DNA of 64,000 bases from Earliella scabrosa (lineage: Eukaryota > Basidiomycota > Agaricomycetes > Polyporales > Polyporaceae), in NCBI GenBank assembly GCA_022605405.1, contig JABYQQ010000024.1:434001-498000 (forward strand), given 5' to 3'. Below the pieces are notes generated by a model that saw only the letters and a list, made by a program, of their open reading frames with translations, was not told where the DNA came from and did no database searches. This document shows positions 17,751 to 29,617 of the stretch, one piece after another (the stretch's first letter is position 1; each line of letters starts with the position of its first letter). Both the position numbers and the translations under genes were made by a program.

Positions 17751-20175
17751 TTAAGCAGCGTTGGCGTGCTCTCGAACGAGCGCGACCGCGCGCGGGGACC
17801 GTGGCCGGATGCTGCACGGGAACGAGTTTGGCGTCCTGGCGGGCGCAGGATACGGATCCCCAAGCCAGAACGACATGCACATACAGGGAAAATAATCTGT
17901 CAGCCACTCTTCCTTGCTTCGATAGGAGAGGCGCGTACCGGAACACCGCGTTCTCAAACGCCACGACAGGCTCCACGAGCGTGCCCTGCGCGTCCACCGC
18001 CTTCGCGACGTCGAACGTCGCGATGAAGGACGCGATGACGATCCACAGCGACGACTCGATCAGGTGGGAACCTGGGCAGCGTCTAGTAGGTGAGGAGTGA
18101 TCCACCCAAAAACAAGTTCCTTCCGTCAGAGAGATGTTACCCCGAACAAGGTGATCTACGCACCTCCTTCCGAACCCGAAGACTGCGTTACGGGGGTCGC
18201 GTCTGTGCGCAGTCGCGGCGTCCACTTTGTCAAGATAGCGCTCCGGGCGGAACGCCTCGGGGTCGGGGAACAGCTCGGGGTTGCGCATCATGTTCCTGAG
18301 TGCGTACGGATCCTGGTCAACCGGCCCGTCCAGCCACTGCAGAGCGCACCGTGCTGAGCACCGCAGCTCGAAACCAGACTCACCAGACGTTCGGGAAGAC
18401 GAGCGTGCCGCGCGGGATGTGCATCCCATTATAGTTGTCATCTTCCATGAGCCGGTGAGGCAACCCTGTTCAACCAGTTGTCAGTTCCGTCCTCGATATG
18501 CGTTATGGTAGACGGAGGACATACCAAGGGGAACAGGAGCACCCCAGCGCAGGACTTCACTCATGATCGCGTCGACGTATGGCAGAGACGGTCTGTCGGC
18601 AAAGGTAGGCAGGCGCTCCGAGCCAACTACGGCCTCTATCTCCTTCTGCGCCTTCTGCGCGACCTCGGGGTGCAGCATCATCATGAGGAAGAAGTGGAGG
18701 AGGACGGTCACGGTCTATGCACCAGATCGATGTCAGACGTGGGCAACGTGCTTTAGAATAGTACTAACCGAGTCAACACTGGCTTAGATCGTCGCTTCGG
18801 TGTTAGCAGGCAGGGGCAGACGTTAACCTGGGGGTCACGTACCTGAGTACATCGAATTTGCGGTCCAGCGCAGATCAAAGTCTTGCTGTGCAATCTTCGC
18901 CTGGTCCTTGTCCTCCTCCGACCGTCCCTCAAGCAGGGTGGTGCAGAAACAAGGCGTCGCAGTGCCGTCCTGCTGTTCCGCCATGCACAAAGATGTCAGT
19001 AATACCCATTCGGGAACGGGTTGGATATTGGGTGGGCACAACGAACCATGCGGGCCTTGACGAATTCAAATGGCTTGTCGACGAACTCCTCCATCTTCGC
19101 CTTCCACGCGATCGCCTTGCGCTTGAACCCCGCACCGGGGAACCACAACGGCAAGTGCTGCACTACCGGGTCGCATCATTCGCGCAAGTCAGAGAATCAT
19201 GTCGTGCAGGCGGAATCATACTAACTCACAGAAAGGGAAAATGTCCACGAGCCAGATCGTTCCACTTGACGCAATCTGGTTCGATAGGAGGTCGACGCAC
19301 TCCTCCGCAAGGCTGATCAGCGGGTCGTCGTTGGACGTCACGCGGTAGCCGTAGACGACCAGCAGCGTCAGGGTGCCTGCGTACCTGGCATGCCAGTATC
19401 CGTGAGTCAGCACCGCGGCGGAGTCGATTTCGACAGCATATACGCACCTCTTGAGATGACTCTCATAGTTCTTGGGCTCGTCCAAGAGTCGTTTGAGCAG
19501 TGCATGGGTTTCGATTTCAAGCAGTGGGTGATAGGTGGGAATCGCGGCGGGCCCAAGTGCTTTCACCATCAAGCGCCGCTGCCGGCGAGACTTGTCGCCG
19601 TACCGGGTAAAGGCGACCTGTATACATCCATAAATCACGCGTATCACGGCCGCGCCGACCACGAGCAGCCGAAAGGAGCGGCGAAGTGACTAAAGAGACG
19701 TCGAGGAGTTAGAAGTTGTGCATACCATGTTCTCGCACCCGCAGCTAAACCGTACGCTTGAATCATGCGCTATGACAGAATGCCAACAAGACTCACAGGT
19801 CCCCGGCCATGACAAGTGCCGGTTTGTCCGAGTAGATGGATCCTTTGCGCTCGAGAAGGTCGACGGCGACGTCATATGTGTTCAGAAAGAGCAGGCCCTG
19901 GCCGAAAACATGGAGATACACGATATCACCTGTATCCGTTCTGCTTGAGGAGAGGGTCCGGAATCTCTGAGTAATGGCGTATGCGCACCGTAAGTCTTGG
20001 CCCAGGCCGTCACTCGTAGCCACAGTTCCTTCGAGGTGAGATCCAACACATTCCCGATCACGGGGAATGGTCTCGGACCTGGAGGTAGAGCGCCGTTGTG
20101 CTTCCCTCGGGACCTGGCGAAAGCAAATGTGAGAACAGCTGCTGCGAGCAGCAGTAGGGCGGAGGTGAAGGTCAT
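17751..20175 (-). CDS. Cytochrome P450 A1 (mushroom CYP, CYP5144-like)
   Basis: The N-terminal anchor MTFTSALLLLAAAVLTFAFA is followed by a proline hinge (ALPPGPRPFPVIGN). Further blocks are KSRRQRRLMVKALGP (helix C region), the ExxR motif in MSEVLRW, FPDPEAFRPERYLD and the haem loop FGFGRRRCPG, which is split by an intron. The stop is at 17753-17751. It would be an ER-anchored monooxygenase with an unknown substrate. The I-helix is odd: the exon after the intron ending at about 18800 gives MYSASVDSVTVLLHFF where AGxDT is usual, so the conserved Thr is Ser and the Gly is missing. The preceding intron ends TAAG in A1 and TCAG in the decayed copy A2. It is divergently paired with P450 B1. The CYP5144 assignment is from overall resemblance only. 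Confidence 0.85.
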
Positions 20176-21549
20176 GGTGGTGGGAGTATGTCAAGAGTGG
20201 TTTGGAGGAAGGGACAGGTTATGACGGTCTGGAGGATGTGACGCAATCCCGTGAGCGTTGGGCGTTGCGCTGCGTCGCGACCATGGCAGCACGCTCTAGA
20301 CTCGCGCTTGCTAAGACGACGATTGGATTTCGGCGAGGAAGCGACCGGAATTTGTACGGGCGAGGGACGAGCCAGAAGCTCGCCGGTTCTGACCACCTCA
20401 AGCGCTTTGAGAAGACGCCGTACGCGTGTGATGAGCCTGACACTGACAATGTCAGTTTAGGTTCGAGCAATCCCAAGTATGACGCGTCCTAGTCGAACGC
20501 CACAGGGTGCAGCACCGGATGCCAGGACCGTCCACCGGTCGACGCGAGATTGTCGAGGTTGCCCGCAGGTTCAACCTCGAGTTCGCCGTCGGTTCAGAAG
20601 TTTGTACCACGTAGCATCGGTGGGCGGTTGATCCCTGAATGAAGACTGCCAGCAGTACTACTATACATCGTGGGTTTGGTGGACGCTCTATTCATTGTCA
20701 GTGCTCTGGTCAGGGGGAGGGTGTTCAGCGAAGACGAAGGATAGAAGAAATACACACCAGTAGTACCCATCCGAGTCCGAACGAGAAAGATACACCCACG
20801 CTGCGGGCGCAATCGGGCTGGAGTCTTCTCAGCTGCACACCGACCTATCTATGTATACAGGCCTGCGCAAGCCGCGACACAACAATGAGATGAACAGGCA
20901 ACAAACACGTGCGATTCCAGGTGCAGCCTGCAGGCAAACGAGAGTCCAGGAGGAGCCTGAGCGCGAGTGATGTACACGATCTGAGACTGTAGTAGGATTG
21001 TTGTATGTATGCCACAGCATTCGAGATCATCTTGGCGCTGCCAGGGGGAAGAAGACACTCTGAGACAACCTCCAGGATGAGCGGGATCATCATGCACACT
21101 GGTACGTAGTGGGAGGAGGGAAAAATGCGGGCGTCTACGGAGCGATGGCTGTGGCAGCATGATCGGTTCGGGAAGCGGTTTGCACCTCTGTGAAACCCTT
21201 GCAGGTGGCAGTCGACCGTTCTCCCAGCACACCACCCTGATACGCAACCATCGTCGAGCGAGACTAGCTGATAATTCCGAGCACAATGATGCGCGCCCGT
21301 CGTCGGCCTCTAGGAAACCCGATGGTCCGGCCTGTGGGATCGCAGAATCGTTCGTACGTCAGCCTTCAGGTCTTCAGGCCCTTGGTCCCGCTCTTTACAC
21401 CGATAGATCTGACCCTCCAAGTCAGTGTACACAAATCATGAACCAGCATTACCAGCACGCGGATCACTGACATATAAACCGCCTACCACTCGCGACATCA
21501 CTCCCCATTATCTTCTCCTCCTGCGGCCTGCCATTTCCTCTTCTTCGTA
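20176..21549. other. 1.37-kb divergent promoter region between P450 A1 and B1
   Basis: The ends resemble the 474-bp spacer between A2 and B3, but about 0.85 kb in the middle (roughly 20345-21205) has no counterpart there. That part is either an insertion here or a deletion in the other copy. I saw no inverted ends or coding content. The B1 side shares blocks with the B2 and B3 upstream regions, including a TATA box. Confidence 0.5.
21473..21478 (+). promoter_or_regulatory. TATA box of P450 B1
   Basis: TATAAA lies 77 bases upstream of the B1 start, inside a GATCACTGACATATAA block. The same block and the same 77-base spacing recur before B3, and a close variant (TATAAT, 69 bases) precedes B2. 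Conservation across the three copies supports a real core promoter. Confidence 0.6.
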
Positions 21550-24303
21550 ATGGCGCTCGCTGCACTCCTCTTTCTCGCCGCCGCTCTCTACTTCTCATGG
21601 TCTATTCTTCGCCCGTTCATAGTCAAATCCCCACTGGATAAGATCCCAGGGCCTCCGTCTCCTTCCTTCATAAGTGGTAAGTAGAGCTGCCCGCGAACTG
21701 GCCAATCTCGCGGTCGATCTACACCAAGGAGACACTGGCACCGACGTCACTGGGCGAGACGTTGCTGCCAGTGCTCTTAATGCTCCAATACGAGCCTGGC
21801 GATTACTGGACTTTACCGCCGCGTCCCTTTCCCGCGGTTCTCACTCTAATTCCGCAGGTAACCTTAACCAGTTAATGACACGTCGTTGTTGGAGCTTCCG
21901 AGAAGAGATTCAACGCAAATATGGTCGGGTCGTGCTACTCCATGGCATGGTCGGGGTACGTCTAGCTGCAGTCCTCATACGCACTCATTGAGCATGCTCA
22001 CACCCGTTATAGAACAAGTGGCTCCATGTCTATGACCCGAAGGCGCTACACGCCGTCTTCCTCAAAGACCAGGACATTTACGAGGAGCCTGTGATGTATG
22101 TACTCATTCTTATGGCGCCCCTTCTCCTGGCTGATCACGCGCACGTCCCCAGGTCCATGCGCATCACACTCGGGCCAGGACTTCTCGGCACCCTAGGTCG
22201 GACTTCCCTAATGTCCCAATGTCGTGCTGCGCGTGGCTGACCGAGCGGGTCGCCCACCAGGACAGCAGCACAAGCGACAGCGCAAGATGCTCAATCCCGT
22301 CTTCTCCACCAAGCACCTGCGCGATATGATGCCCATATTCTACCAGGTCATCCACAAGGCACGTCCGCCCTTGGTTTACGCCCACCCTCCATATCTTCTG
22401 CCAGAACAGAGATGGCTGACCTTCACCTCGTTCAGACGCGCGATGCTATCAAACAGCGTGTCGAAACAGGCGGAGGCAAGGACGCAGTCGAGCTCGACGT
22501 GCTGAGCTGGATGGGGCGCACTACGCTCGAGGTCCTCGGACAGGCAGGTTTGGGCTACTCGTTTGACCCGCTCACCGAAGACCGGCCCGACGTGTTTGCC
22601 ACGGCCGTCAAAGAGTTCTTGTAAGTCTCTCCCCTACTGCTCCGTATGCATATGCTCATTCCGCTGACCCACTAATGCCTTCCCTCGCGATAGCCCACAG
22701 CTCGTCCACCTGACGCTCCCGCGGCTCCTGCTGCCCTATGTCGCGAACATCGGCTCGCCCGCGTTCCGCCGACGCGTGGTGGAGATGCTGCCGAGTAAGG
22801 ACCTCCGGCGCATGGTCGAGATCACCGACACCTTGCACGAGCGCTCGGTGCACATCTACAACCTCAAGAAGGACGCGCTCGAGAAGGGCGACGAGGCGCT
22901 CAAGCACCAGGTCGGCGAGGGGCGCGACATTATGAGCATCCTCTGTGAGTGTCCCTTCTCTGTGGGCGCATGTGGCTACGCCAAATGTCGCTGTCATATG
23001 GGGTGAAGCGAGAGGGGGAATTGATATGAGTTTTGGAACAGTGTGGGAAAATATGAAGGCGTCTGAGGAGGACAAGCTCCCAGACGACGAGCTCATCGGA
23101 CAAGTCTCGTACGTGCCTCTCCCTTGCACAGCATCTCCCCCTCTCTGGTTTGACGGCTTGACTGACCCTTGTGGGCGCGCATCCAGGACGATGATCCTTG
23201 CGGGCATGGACACGACCGCGAACTCGCTCGCCCGCGTCCTAGAGCTCCTTGCGGACCACCCAGACGTGCAGGAGCGCCTCCGGGACGAGATCACGCACGC
23301 GATTGAGGCGGACGGCGTTGGCGGCACGCTCGACTTCGACACACTTATGGAGCTGCCGTATATGGACGCGGTCTGCCGCGAGACGCTTCGAGTGTGAGTG
23401 CTATGATCCTCCACCACTGCGGTTCACCTTTACCCTGTCGCGCATGCTGTGCCGGTGTGGGCTCCACCGCAAATCCAGCACTGCGATTTGCACGACTAGC
23501 TAACGCGCTTATTCCTCCCCCGCAGCTCGCCCGGCGTCGCGTCCCTCTTCCGAGAGTAAGTCTCTTCACCTCACGCACTTCGACTCCATCGCTCACCAAG
23601 CCTCGGTATTTTTCCTCTCCTTGATCCACCGTCACATGGTTTGCAGCGCGATGAAGGACACCGTCCTGCCGCTCTCCACACCGATTCAGCTTCGCGATGG
23701 CACGACCGTCTCCGCGATTCCACTCCCGAAGGGCACGCGCATTGTCGCGAACGTCGCCGCCATCAACCGCGACCCCGGGCTTTGGGGCCCCGACGCAGAG
23801 GTCTGGCGGCCGTCGCGCTGGCTCGAGCCGCTCCCGCGCGCGGTCGAGGAGGCGCACATCCCTGGAGTGTACTCGCATCTGTGCGTTTTCCCCGCACTGG
23901 CTTATGCATATGAAGCTGGACACGCGACTGATGACGGGTCTTTCCTTGCAGCATGACGTTCACCGGCGGCGGTCGTGCGTGCATGTGAGTTCCTGCATTG
24001 TGTTCGCATCTGTCTGTACGCCGAATGCTGATCCTCCCGCTCACCACCCAGCGGTTTCAAGCTTGCGCAGGTCGAGATCAGTGCGTTTCCTTTTACTCAC
24101 GCGGAACGAACTGTTGACCCCATCCCCTCCTACTCTTACCCGCCCATATAGAGACCGTGCTGTTCGTGCTCCTGCAACACTTCAAGTTCGAGCCCACGGG
24201 CAAGTCGATCGCGTGGAACTATGCTGCGGTGCAGTACCCCACGGTCGGGACCGAGAACCCTGATCCCGAGCTGCCGCTGAAGGTGTCGCTGTTGCGCCCG
24301 TGA
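21550..24303 (+). CDS. Cytochrome P450 B1
   Basis: About a dozen exons encode roughly 540 residues. The anchor MALAALLFLAAALYFSWSIL is followed by the hinge DKIPGPPSPSFISG. Other landmarks are GQQHKRQRKMLNPVFSTKHL (helix C), an ordinary I-helix ILAGMDTTANSL, ExxR in CRETLRV, VWRPSRWLEPLP and the haem loop FTGGGRACI|GFKLAQVE, split by an intron. The stop is TGA at 24301-24303 after LLRP. It should be a membrane-anchored monooxygenase. The substrate is unknown. B1 is the oldest-looking of three B copies and is separated from B2 by the 14-kb mobile element. All exon joins I checked keep the frame. Confidence 0.88.
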
Positions 24304-24788
24304 TAATTAGGTTGCACTGCGCTGGTCAGTGATCCCCACCATTGGCATATAGGCACGGTCCGACCGGACGTTTGAGTGGAGACGGGCAATACTGTACATA
24401 GCGGGTTTCTCGGGAGCTTCCCTATCATTATTGTCAGTACTCTCGAATGAATCGTTCGCATGAGGGATTCACCGATTGTCGCGGGCGCCGTCGTCTCTCC
24501 CCGGCATGCAATATGAGTTAGCTATGCAGATGGGATAGTGGGCGACAGCCTCGTGTGAGCACAGGTGCAGCAGTGGACGGGATGTGCGGTTCCGTGTGGG
24601 TACGGATGACGGCATGCGATCTGGTATGTAGACCGTTGCAGCACGCCGGAGTGGTGTTTGATGCAGCGCCGAGGACGTCTGGGCGCATACAGCGGTGCAT
24701 TTTACACAGATCGCAAGTGTGTCAGACGACTGAGAGGGGCGAGCGGCGAGTAAGACTGGCTCTCCCTATAACTTGCAACGCCGGCGGA
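24304..24788. other. 3' flank of P450 B1 up to the element target site
   Basis: This stretch holds the B1 3' UTR and non-coding sequence ending in the CGGA (24785-24788) that reappears at the far side of the 14-kb element. No gene was seen. Confidence 0.5.
24785..24788. repeat. Candidate target-site duplication (left), CGGA
   Basis: CGGA directly precedes the left terminal inverted repeat and also directly follows the right one at 38935-38938. Four bases can match by chance (about 1 in 256), but the positions are exactly those predicted from the ends of the inverted repeats. Confidence 0.5.
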
Positions 24789-24874
24789 CTATGGCGCGCC
24801 GTCTGTCGATTTATTCCGGCGCTCACGCATTTACTCGTCGCACTGCCACACTTACCTGTCATTAGTCTGCCTCA
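24789..24874 (+). repeat. Left terminal inverted repeat
   Basis: It is about 86 bases long and matches the reverse complement of 38849-38934 with about six mismatches; the core includes GTCGATTTATTCCGGCGCTC. Inward of it (24889-24985) are several GCGCACACACAT-like short repeats, also present inward of the right end at about 38750-38830. Such subterminal repeats are typical transposase-binding arrays. Confidence 0.8.
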
Positions 24875-24985
24875 CTAGTAATGACAGTGCGCGCACACAT
24901 TTTCGACTTGCGCGCACACACATATTTCCGGCACGCCGCACACATGTAAGTTGGAGTGTGTGCGACACTCACAGACTTATGGGCA

Positions 24986-25521
24986 CACACATGTCACAAA
25001 TACTCATGCATCTCTGTTCTGGAATATTTGTGCTGTATCAGTAAAACATGATCAAATGACATACATTCCTACTGAATCTTGCTCTGTACGATGGTGGCCC
25101 TCAGTATTGCAGATAGGACATCACTAGTAGAGATGTTTCACTGCTCCAGCAAAGCAATAACGGGGAGGATGATCATGACATTATCACTGAGTCTACCCTA
25201 GAGTCTCAATATAGTGCAAGGACGTGGACGTCTGACTCGGACCAGCTGTGCTATCTAACATGGGTATCTAGAAACCAGCAACATTGGACAGATAAACGTC
25301 AGAAAGCGCATTATCGTTAAGGGGGACACTATATGAGACTCTGAGTATCATAGAGACCGTAACTCAGCAGAGACGTGGGATAACGTGGTCATGAACATGG
25401 GTAGTGGGTATGATGAGACGTGTAGAGACCGTGGATACATCAGATGAGATGTTATAAGAAGATAGTGCTTGAATAGACACAGCAACAGAGGAGATATTAT
25501 GCAGCATCACGTACCACTGCT
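24986..25521. other. Non-coding left arm of the element
   Basis: About 0.5 kb of AT-richer sequence lies between the subterminal repeats and the first element gene. No open frame of note was seen. It probably contains 3' UTR and element regulatory sequence. Confidence 0.45.
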
Positions 25522-27313
25522 TCAGTTGTTGGTCTCCTCGTCCTTCATCGTCACCTTATAGGGATCATCTTCGGGGTCCAGGGCAGGGGGATGAGGAAGC
25601 CCCATGGTCTGGCCCTTCCGCCACTCCGCCATCCACTCAGAGGGAGACTTGATAGACTTTGGAGAGGCGGCAGGAGACCAGGGGGCGTTGTCAGAGAAGG
25701 CGGCATGGTCAGGAGTAGAGCGCGAGGGATTTCCCCCAATGCTGGCATGGCTGAGATCCTCCTCTGCCGGACCATCACTGTTGGGAACAAGAACAACAGG
25801 TGGCGTTGGGGTACGCTCTGGAATGAGGTATGAGCAATGCTACTTGAGATTAGACAGACTGGACAGTACCTTGAGGAGCTGGTAGTCCTCTGAGACGTTT
25901 AGTCTTGCGAGTCTCTTTCACATTGTGGCTGGATCCAGATCCTCCAGGCGATGATGCAGGAGAGGGAGAACGAACCCGCTTCTTTCCTACCAGACGGGCA
26001 GACATCCGGCGAGGCTGGGTAGAGGGCGGTGGAGGTGACGGACTAGGGCTAGGAACTTGCAGAAACCCACTGCTAGTAGTGGTTGTTGGTGGTGGAGGAG
26101 GAATGGATGGAGGTGGAGGAGGTGGGAGGGGCTCAAAGGATGAGGACTCAGCGTCTGAGCTGTAAGCAGCGACCGCCTTTCCCTTGCCCTTGTTCTTTGG
26201 AACAGCTTCGCTCTCGTCCTCCTCAACATCGTCCTGACTGTCGTTCTCGTACTCCTCTATATCTCCATCACGTACATGCTGAAGAGCAGCAGATAGATCA
26301 AGATAGATCTTGGAGGGGATGGGGTTCTTCGTCGCTACAATTGATGGATCAGCAGAACAAATCCACCGCAGAGGTTGTTGCTTACCAAAATACAGAGTTG
26401 AAAGATCGCTGTTGCGAGCACGCGCCGGATGGATGTAACGAGTGACAATGGAGCCGTTGTACCCCTCAGTTGGCTGCACAACCAGAAGGCTATTCCTCGT
26501 GCGCTTAAGAAGCGCCCAGTGGAGATCGGAGCAGCCCTCGAGGCCTTGATGAGCCCCGTAACGTAAGTCGAGATACTCAAAGAGCACTGGATAGAGTGAG
26601 CGGAGGTAGTTGTCGATCTCTGTGAGGGTCCACTGGGAGTCGATCTGAAGTTGGACATCGTTCTTCGTGAGTCGCACCAGACCAATGACTTGAAGAAGGT
26701 TGAGCGTTCTCTCGTCAGGCACAAGCGTGTCATAGAGCTCGAGCAGGAAGTTCCCCTGCTTGGAGACCTGTATCGTATCGTAACAATGATCAACCCTAGT
26801 GTATCATGGTAATTGATAAAGAAAGTTACGCACCACAGTCTCGTAGCACCCCACAGGGCTCATCACAATGTTCCCAATGGCAGTCAAAGCATGGGTGGTG
26901 CCGGAAGAGGATGTGTTCCGAGGGGGCTTCTTAGAGCTTGAAGAGGATGATGATGCCTGGCCACGGATGCTGGTAGTGCGACGAGGGCGAAAGGACAATA
27001 AGGAAGAGGAGGGACCGGAAGTACGGGAAGAAGATGATGATGCAGACCGAGAGGTGGATGCCTTGCCTGGACGGAAGCCTGAGACTGCCTCTTGGCGCGC
27101 AGTGACCTGGGTGCCAACACTTCCGTATGTGGCGAGGATCTCGTCAAAGCTCTGCGCCGATGTCTTGTCCTTGGACGGATAGTGAAGCTGAGCGAGATGT
27201 CCACACTTTTTGCATTTCTTCTTGTGCTGTTCAAGTCCATCGCAGTCGCAAGGTTGACCATCGGCTTCTTTGAATGCGTGACAAGGTTGTTGGTCACCTT
27301 CGCTGTTCTTCAT
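25522..27313 (-). CDS. Element gene 1: Cys/His zinc-motif protein with disordered Ser/Pro-rich tail
   Basis: Exon 1 begins at 27313. Residues 10-45 carry clustered Cys/His (PCHAFKEADGQPCDCDGL, then KKCKKCGHLAQLHYPS), which looks like a small zinc-binding module. A Ser-rich basic stretch follows. The second exon (from about 26767) has VSKQGNFLLELYDTLVPDE and LNLLQVIGLVRLTKNDVQLQ, a folded-looking region. Then come an acidic stretch, a KGKGK motif and a polyproline/Ser-rich region with SARLVGKKR. The last exon ends DPYKVTMKDEETNN at 25522. Introns are GT-AG. The function is not recognised. Its place next to the integrase gene, on the same strand, suggests a DNA-binding or accessory role in mobility; this is inference. 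Confidence 0.6.
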
Positions 27314-27550
27314 TTCCGGGTGAAACTGGGGGAGCGAATGTCTAAAGGAGCGAGAAAGGTGGAAGTCTGAAAGAATGAGAATGAAAGTTGATAGATGTGC
27401 TGGCAGAGTGTCCTTGACGTTCAGTCCTCTCCAACACCACGTTGTAAGTCGGATAAAGCTGATTTGTCAGCTGATTTGCTTCTGTGACAAAGGTGAAGAT
27501 AGAATGAAGACGGTACACAGAAACATAGATGGATACAAATATGAGACGGT

Positions 27551-29617
27551 TTACAACAAAAGACGATTCATCATCTCTAATCCCTGTGCCCAGGCAACAG
27601 CTCGAGGCCACCAAATCTGAAAAGGAAGAATTACAGAACGACCACGGCCACTACGACCATAGGGTATAAATTCTTCTTCGCCATACGTACCCTCCTCCCA
27701 CTCCTCTGGCTTGAGACCATATCCATCAGGAATGATCTTTCGATCCTGAACCTCCTGTAAGCATCTCAGGAAGGTTTGTTCAGTCTCAGCATCCTGGAAT
27801 GGAGAGTCGCTGGAGGGAACAGGTATGGGAGGGTGACGGACATGTCGTTGTTGATCTTCTGCCAGACGGGCACGTATATCTTCTGAGTCTGACTCTGATG
27901 AAGATGAGGAGCTGCTGTCATCTGAAGACGATGAGTCCTCATCGTTGATGATGTCACCATCATAGGCATCGTGATCGTAGTGTCCAGCTCCTGTTTGACC
28001 TTGTCGTCGCATGAAAACCTCTCCATCCACCCCATAGTAGCGATACAGCAGTTGGGGATGGACATCATTGAAGTCCTCTCCTGGAAGATAGCCTTCTCGG
28101 AGCATGGCTAAGAAGCGCATATCCTTTGAGCGATGTTAGTACTGAAGAGTATCAGACAGGGTACAACTGTGAGTCGCGTACAGATGGCGTCTGATTGTGG
28201 GCCTTCCTGGAGATCTGGTGGTTGTTCCAGTTGGCCTGAAACGCAGCGCAGTCTTCATTGATGGCGTCGAGGAAGAGAAAGTGTAAAAGCCATAGATGCT
28301 CAGGTTTGTCGGGATCAAGAAGGTGATCGCGTTCAAGTCTGGTGAAGAATGCCCTCCACTGTATTGCGAATTGGGTACCAACTTCAACCCACATTCGCTC
28401 GATGCGGGTGTTTCGAGTTGAGCTGAAGTTATTGAGATTAGTGCCGGCAATATAGAACAGAACAGAACAGGTCAGTACTCGCCTTCCCCACATAAAGGAT
28501 GCTCTGTTAGGCCCTCTTTTCTCAATCATATATATCGCGACATCCATGTTCTCACCACCTCTATCTCCCCGTACTCTGGATGGCAGACCGTAGACCTCTA
28601 CTGCTTCTAGGAACAACTGGAAAACTGTGGAAGCTTGGTTGTTGGTGCTGGCGCGAAGCATAACTAACTGTTGATATCGTCGTTAATAAAGATCAGAGCA
28701 GGTGGCGCATATCAAGCAGCTGCTCACCATTCTGTCGTATCCATCAGCACCACCATGAATCACAATACCCCAACGTATAAGCTTGTGATGCCCGTCGATA
28801 TGCCAGAGATAGTTGGGATAGGGAACAGAGTACTCTCGCCGATCAATGGTAGCGTGATTTCTAAGTACCTGTCCCAGACCATCGACTCTACGGATCGATG
28901 CTCTGACACGGCTACGCTGGACTTTGATGCCATGAGATGCGAGGAATCCTTGAACATAACGGCTTCCTGACTTGGGGTGAAGCTCGCGAAAGTGACGGAC
29001 AAGAATGTCGAGGGCATGGTCAGGTATGTCGGAGTAGCGTGGAGTAGTGAGATTGTGGGCCTTCAGCTGCTTTGCAAGTGTCTGGCGATGGACACCCAGA
29101 GCATTCGACAAGGCTGTGAGGGTGATATGACGATGTGAGGAGGTGGCCTCTTTGAGAACATCAGGGTCGATATGGATCGAAGGCCGCCCTCGCTGTCCTG
29201 ATAGAACATATGTCACAACTTGGGGTTTGACAAGGACGTCCCTCCTCCTATAACGTCGACTAAGATCTTCATAGTATGCCATCCTATCGGATATAAATCT
29301 CACCTTCCTGTATCCTCCGCAGCAGCTTTGAGCTCATTAACCAAAGAGTCAAATGCCGCAAAAACGATGGTCGCCCATTCTTCATCTTCGGTGAGAGGGA
29401 CGAGCTCGTGGAGAATGGGAGCCATGCGATTGACCAGACGGTCAGCATGCAGGCGGAATCTAATGGGATCTCCATCCTCAAGCCGTAAGAGTTGACTTGC
29501 AGCATCGTAGGCGTCAGATAGAATTGTGTATGCCTGGTTTATATTGGCTGCCCAGTTCTGACTATGAGGAGGAACTGGAAGTGGAGGGAGATGAAGAGGA
29601 CGGGGATAGGTAGTCAT
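27551..29617 (-). CDS. Element gene 2: integrase-core (DDE) transposase-like protein
   Basis: Five exons run from 29617 to a TAA at 27553-27551. Intron 1 (29303-29248) joins AAEDTGR to RRDVLVKPQVV in frame. After a GRPSIHIDPDVL segment comes a helix-turn-helix-like stretch (LTALSNALGVHRQTLAKQL), then the catalytic core. The core has LWHIDGHHKLIRWGIVIHGG (first Asp), RVRGDRGGEN (second Asp) and TRNTRIERMWVEVG (Glu), a DDE triad. The exon 3/4 intron begins with GC instead of GT (AG|GCGAGT) yet keeps the frame. The C-terminus is acidic/Ser-rich. Proteins of this type are abundant in Agaricomycetes and annotated only as integrase core-domain proteins. It is intact by inspection and the best candidate for the enzyme that moves the element. 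Confidence 0.8.

Noticed and set aside
18795..18815. An apparent in-frame TAA in P450 A1 before the I-helix
   Set aside because: The TAA belongs to the end of an intron (TAAG acceptor). Splicing there restores MYSASVDSVTV in frame, and the A2 copy has TCAG at the same point.
20339..21210. A possible transposon in the A1-B1 spacer
   Set aside because: The block is absent from the A2-B3 spacer, but no inverted ends, target duplication or coding sequence were found, so a deletion in the other copy is equally likely.
29284..29303. A 20-base intron in the integrase gene and a 17-base intron in the BTB gene
   Set aside because: Longer introns of normal size (56 and 65 bases) with later acceptors give better protein continuity in both genes.
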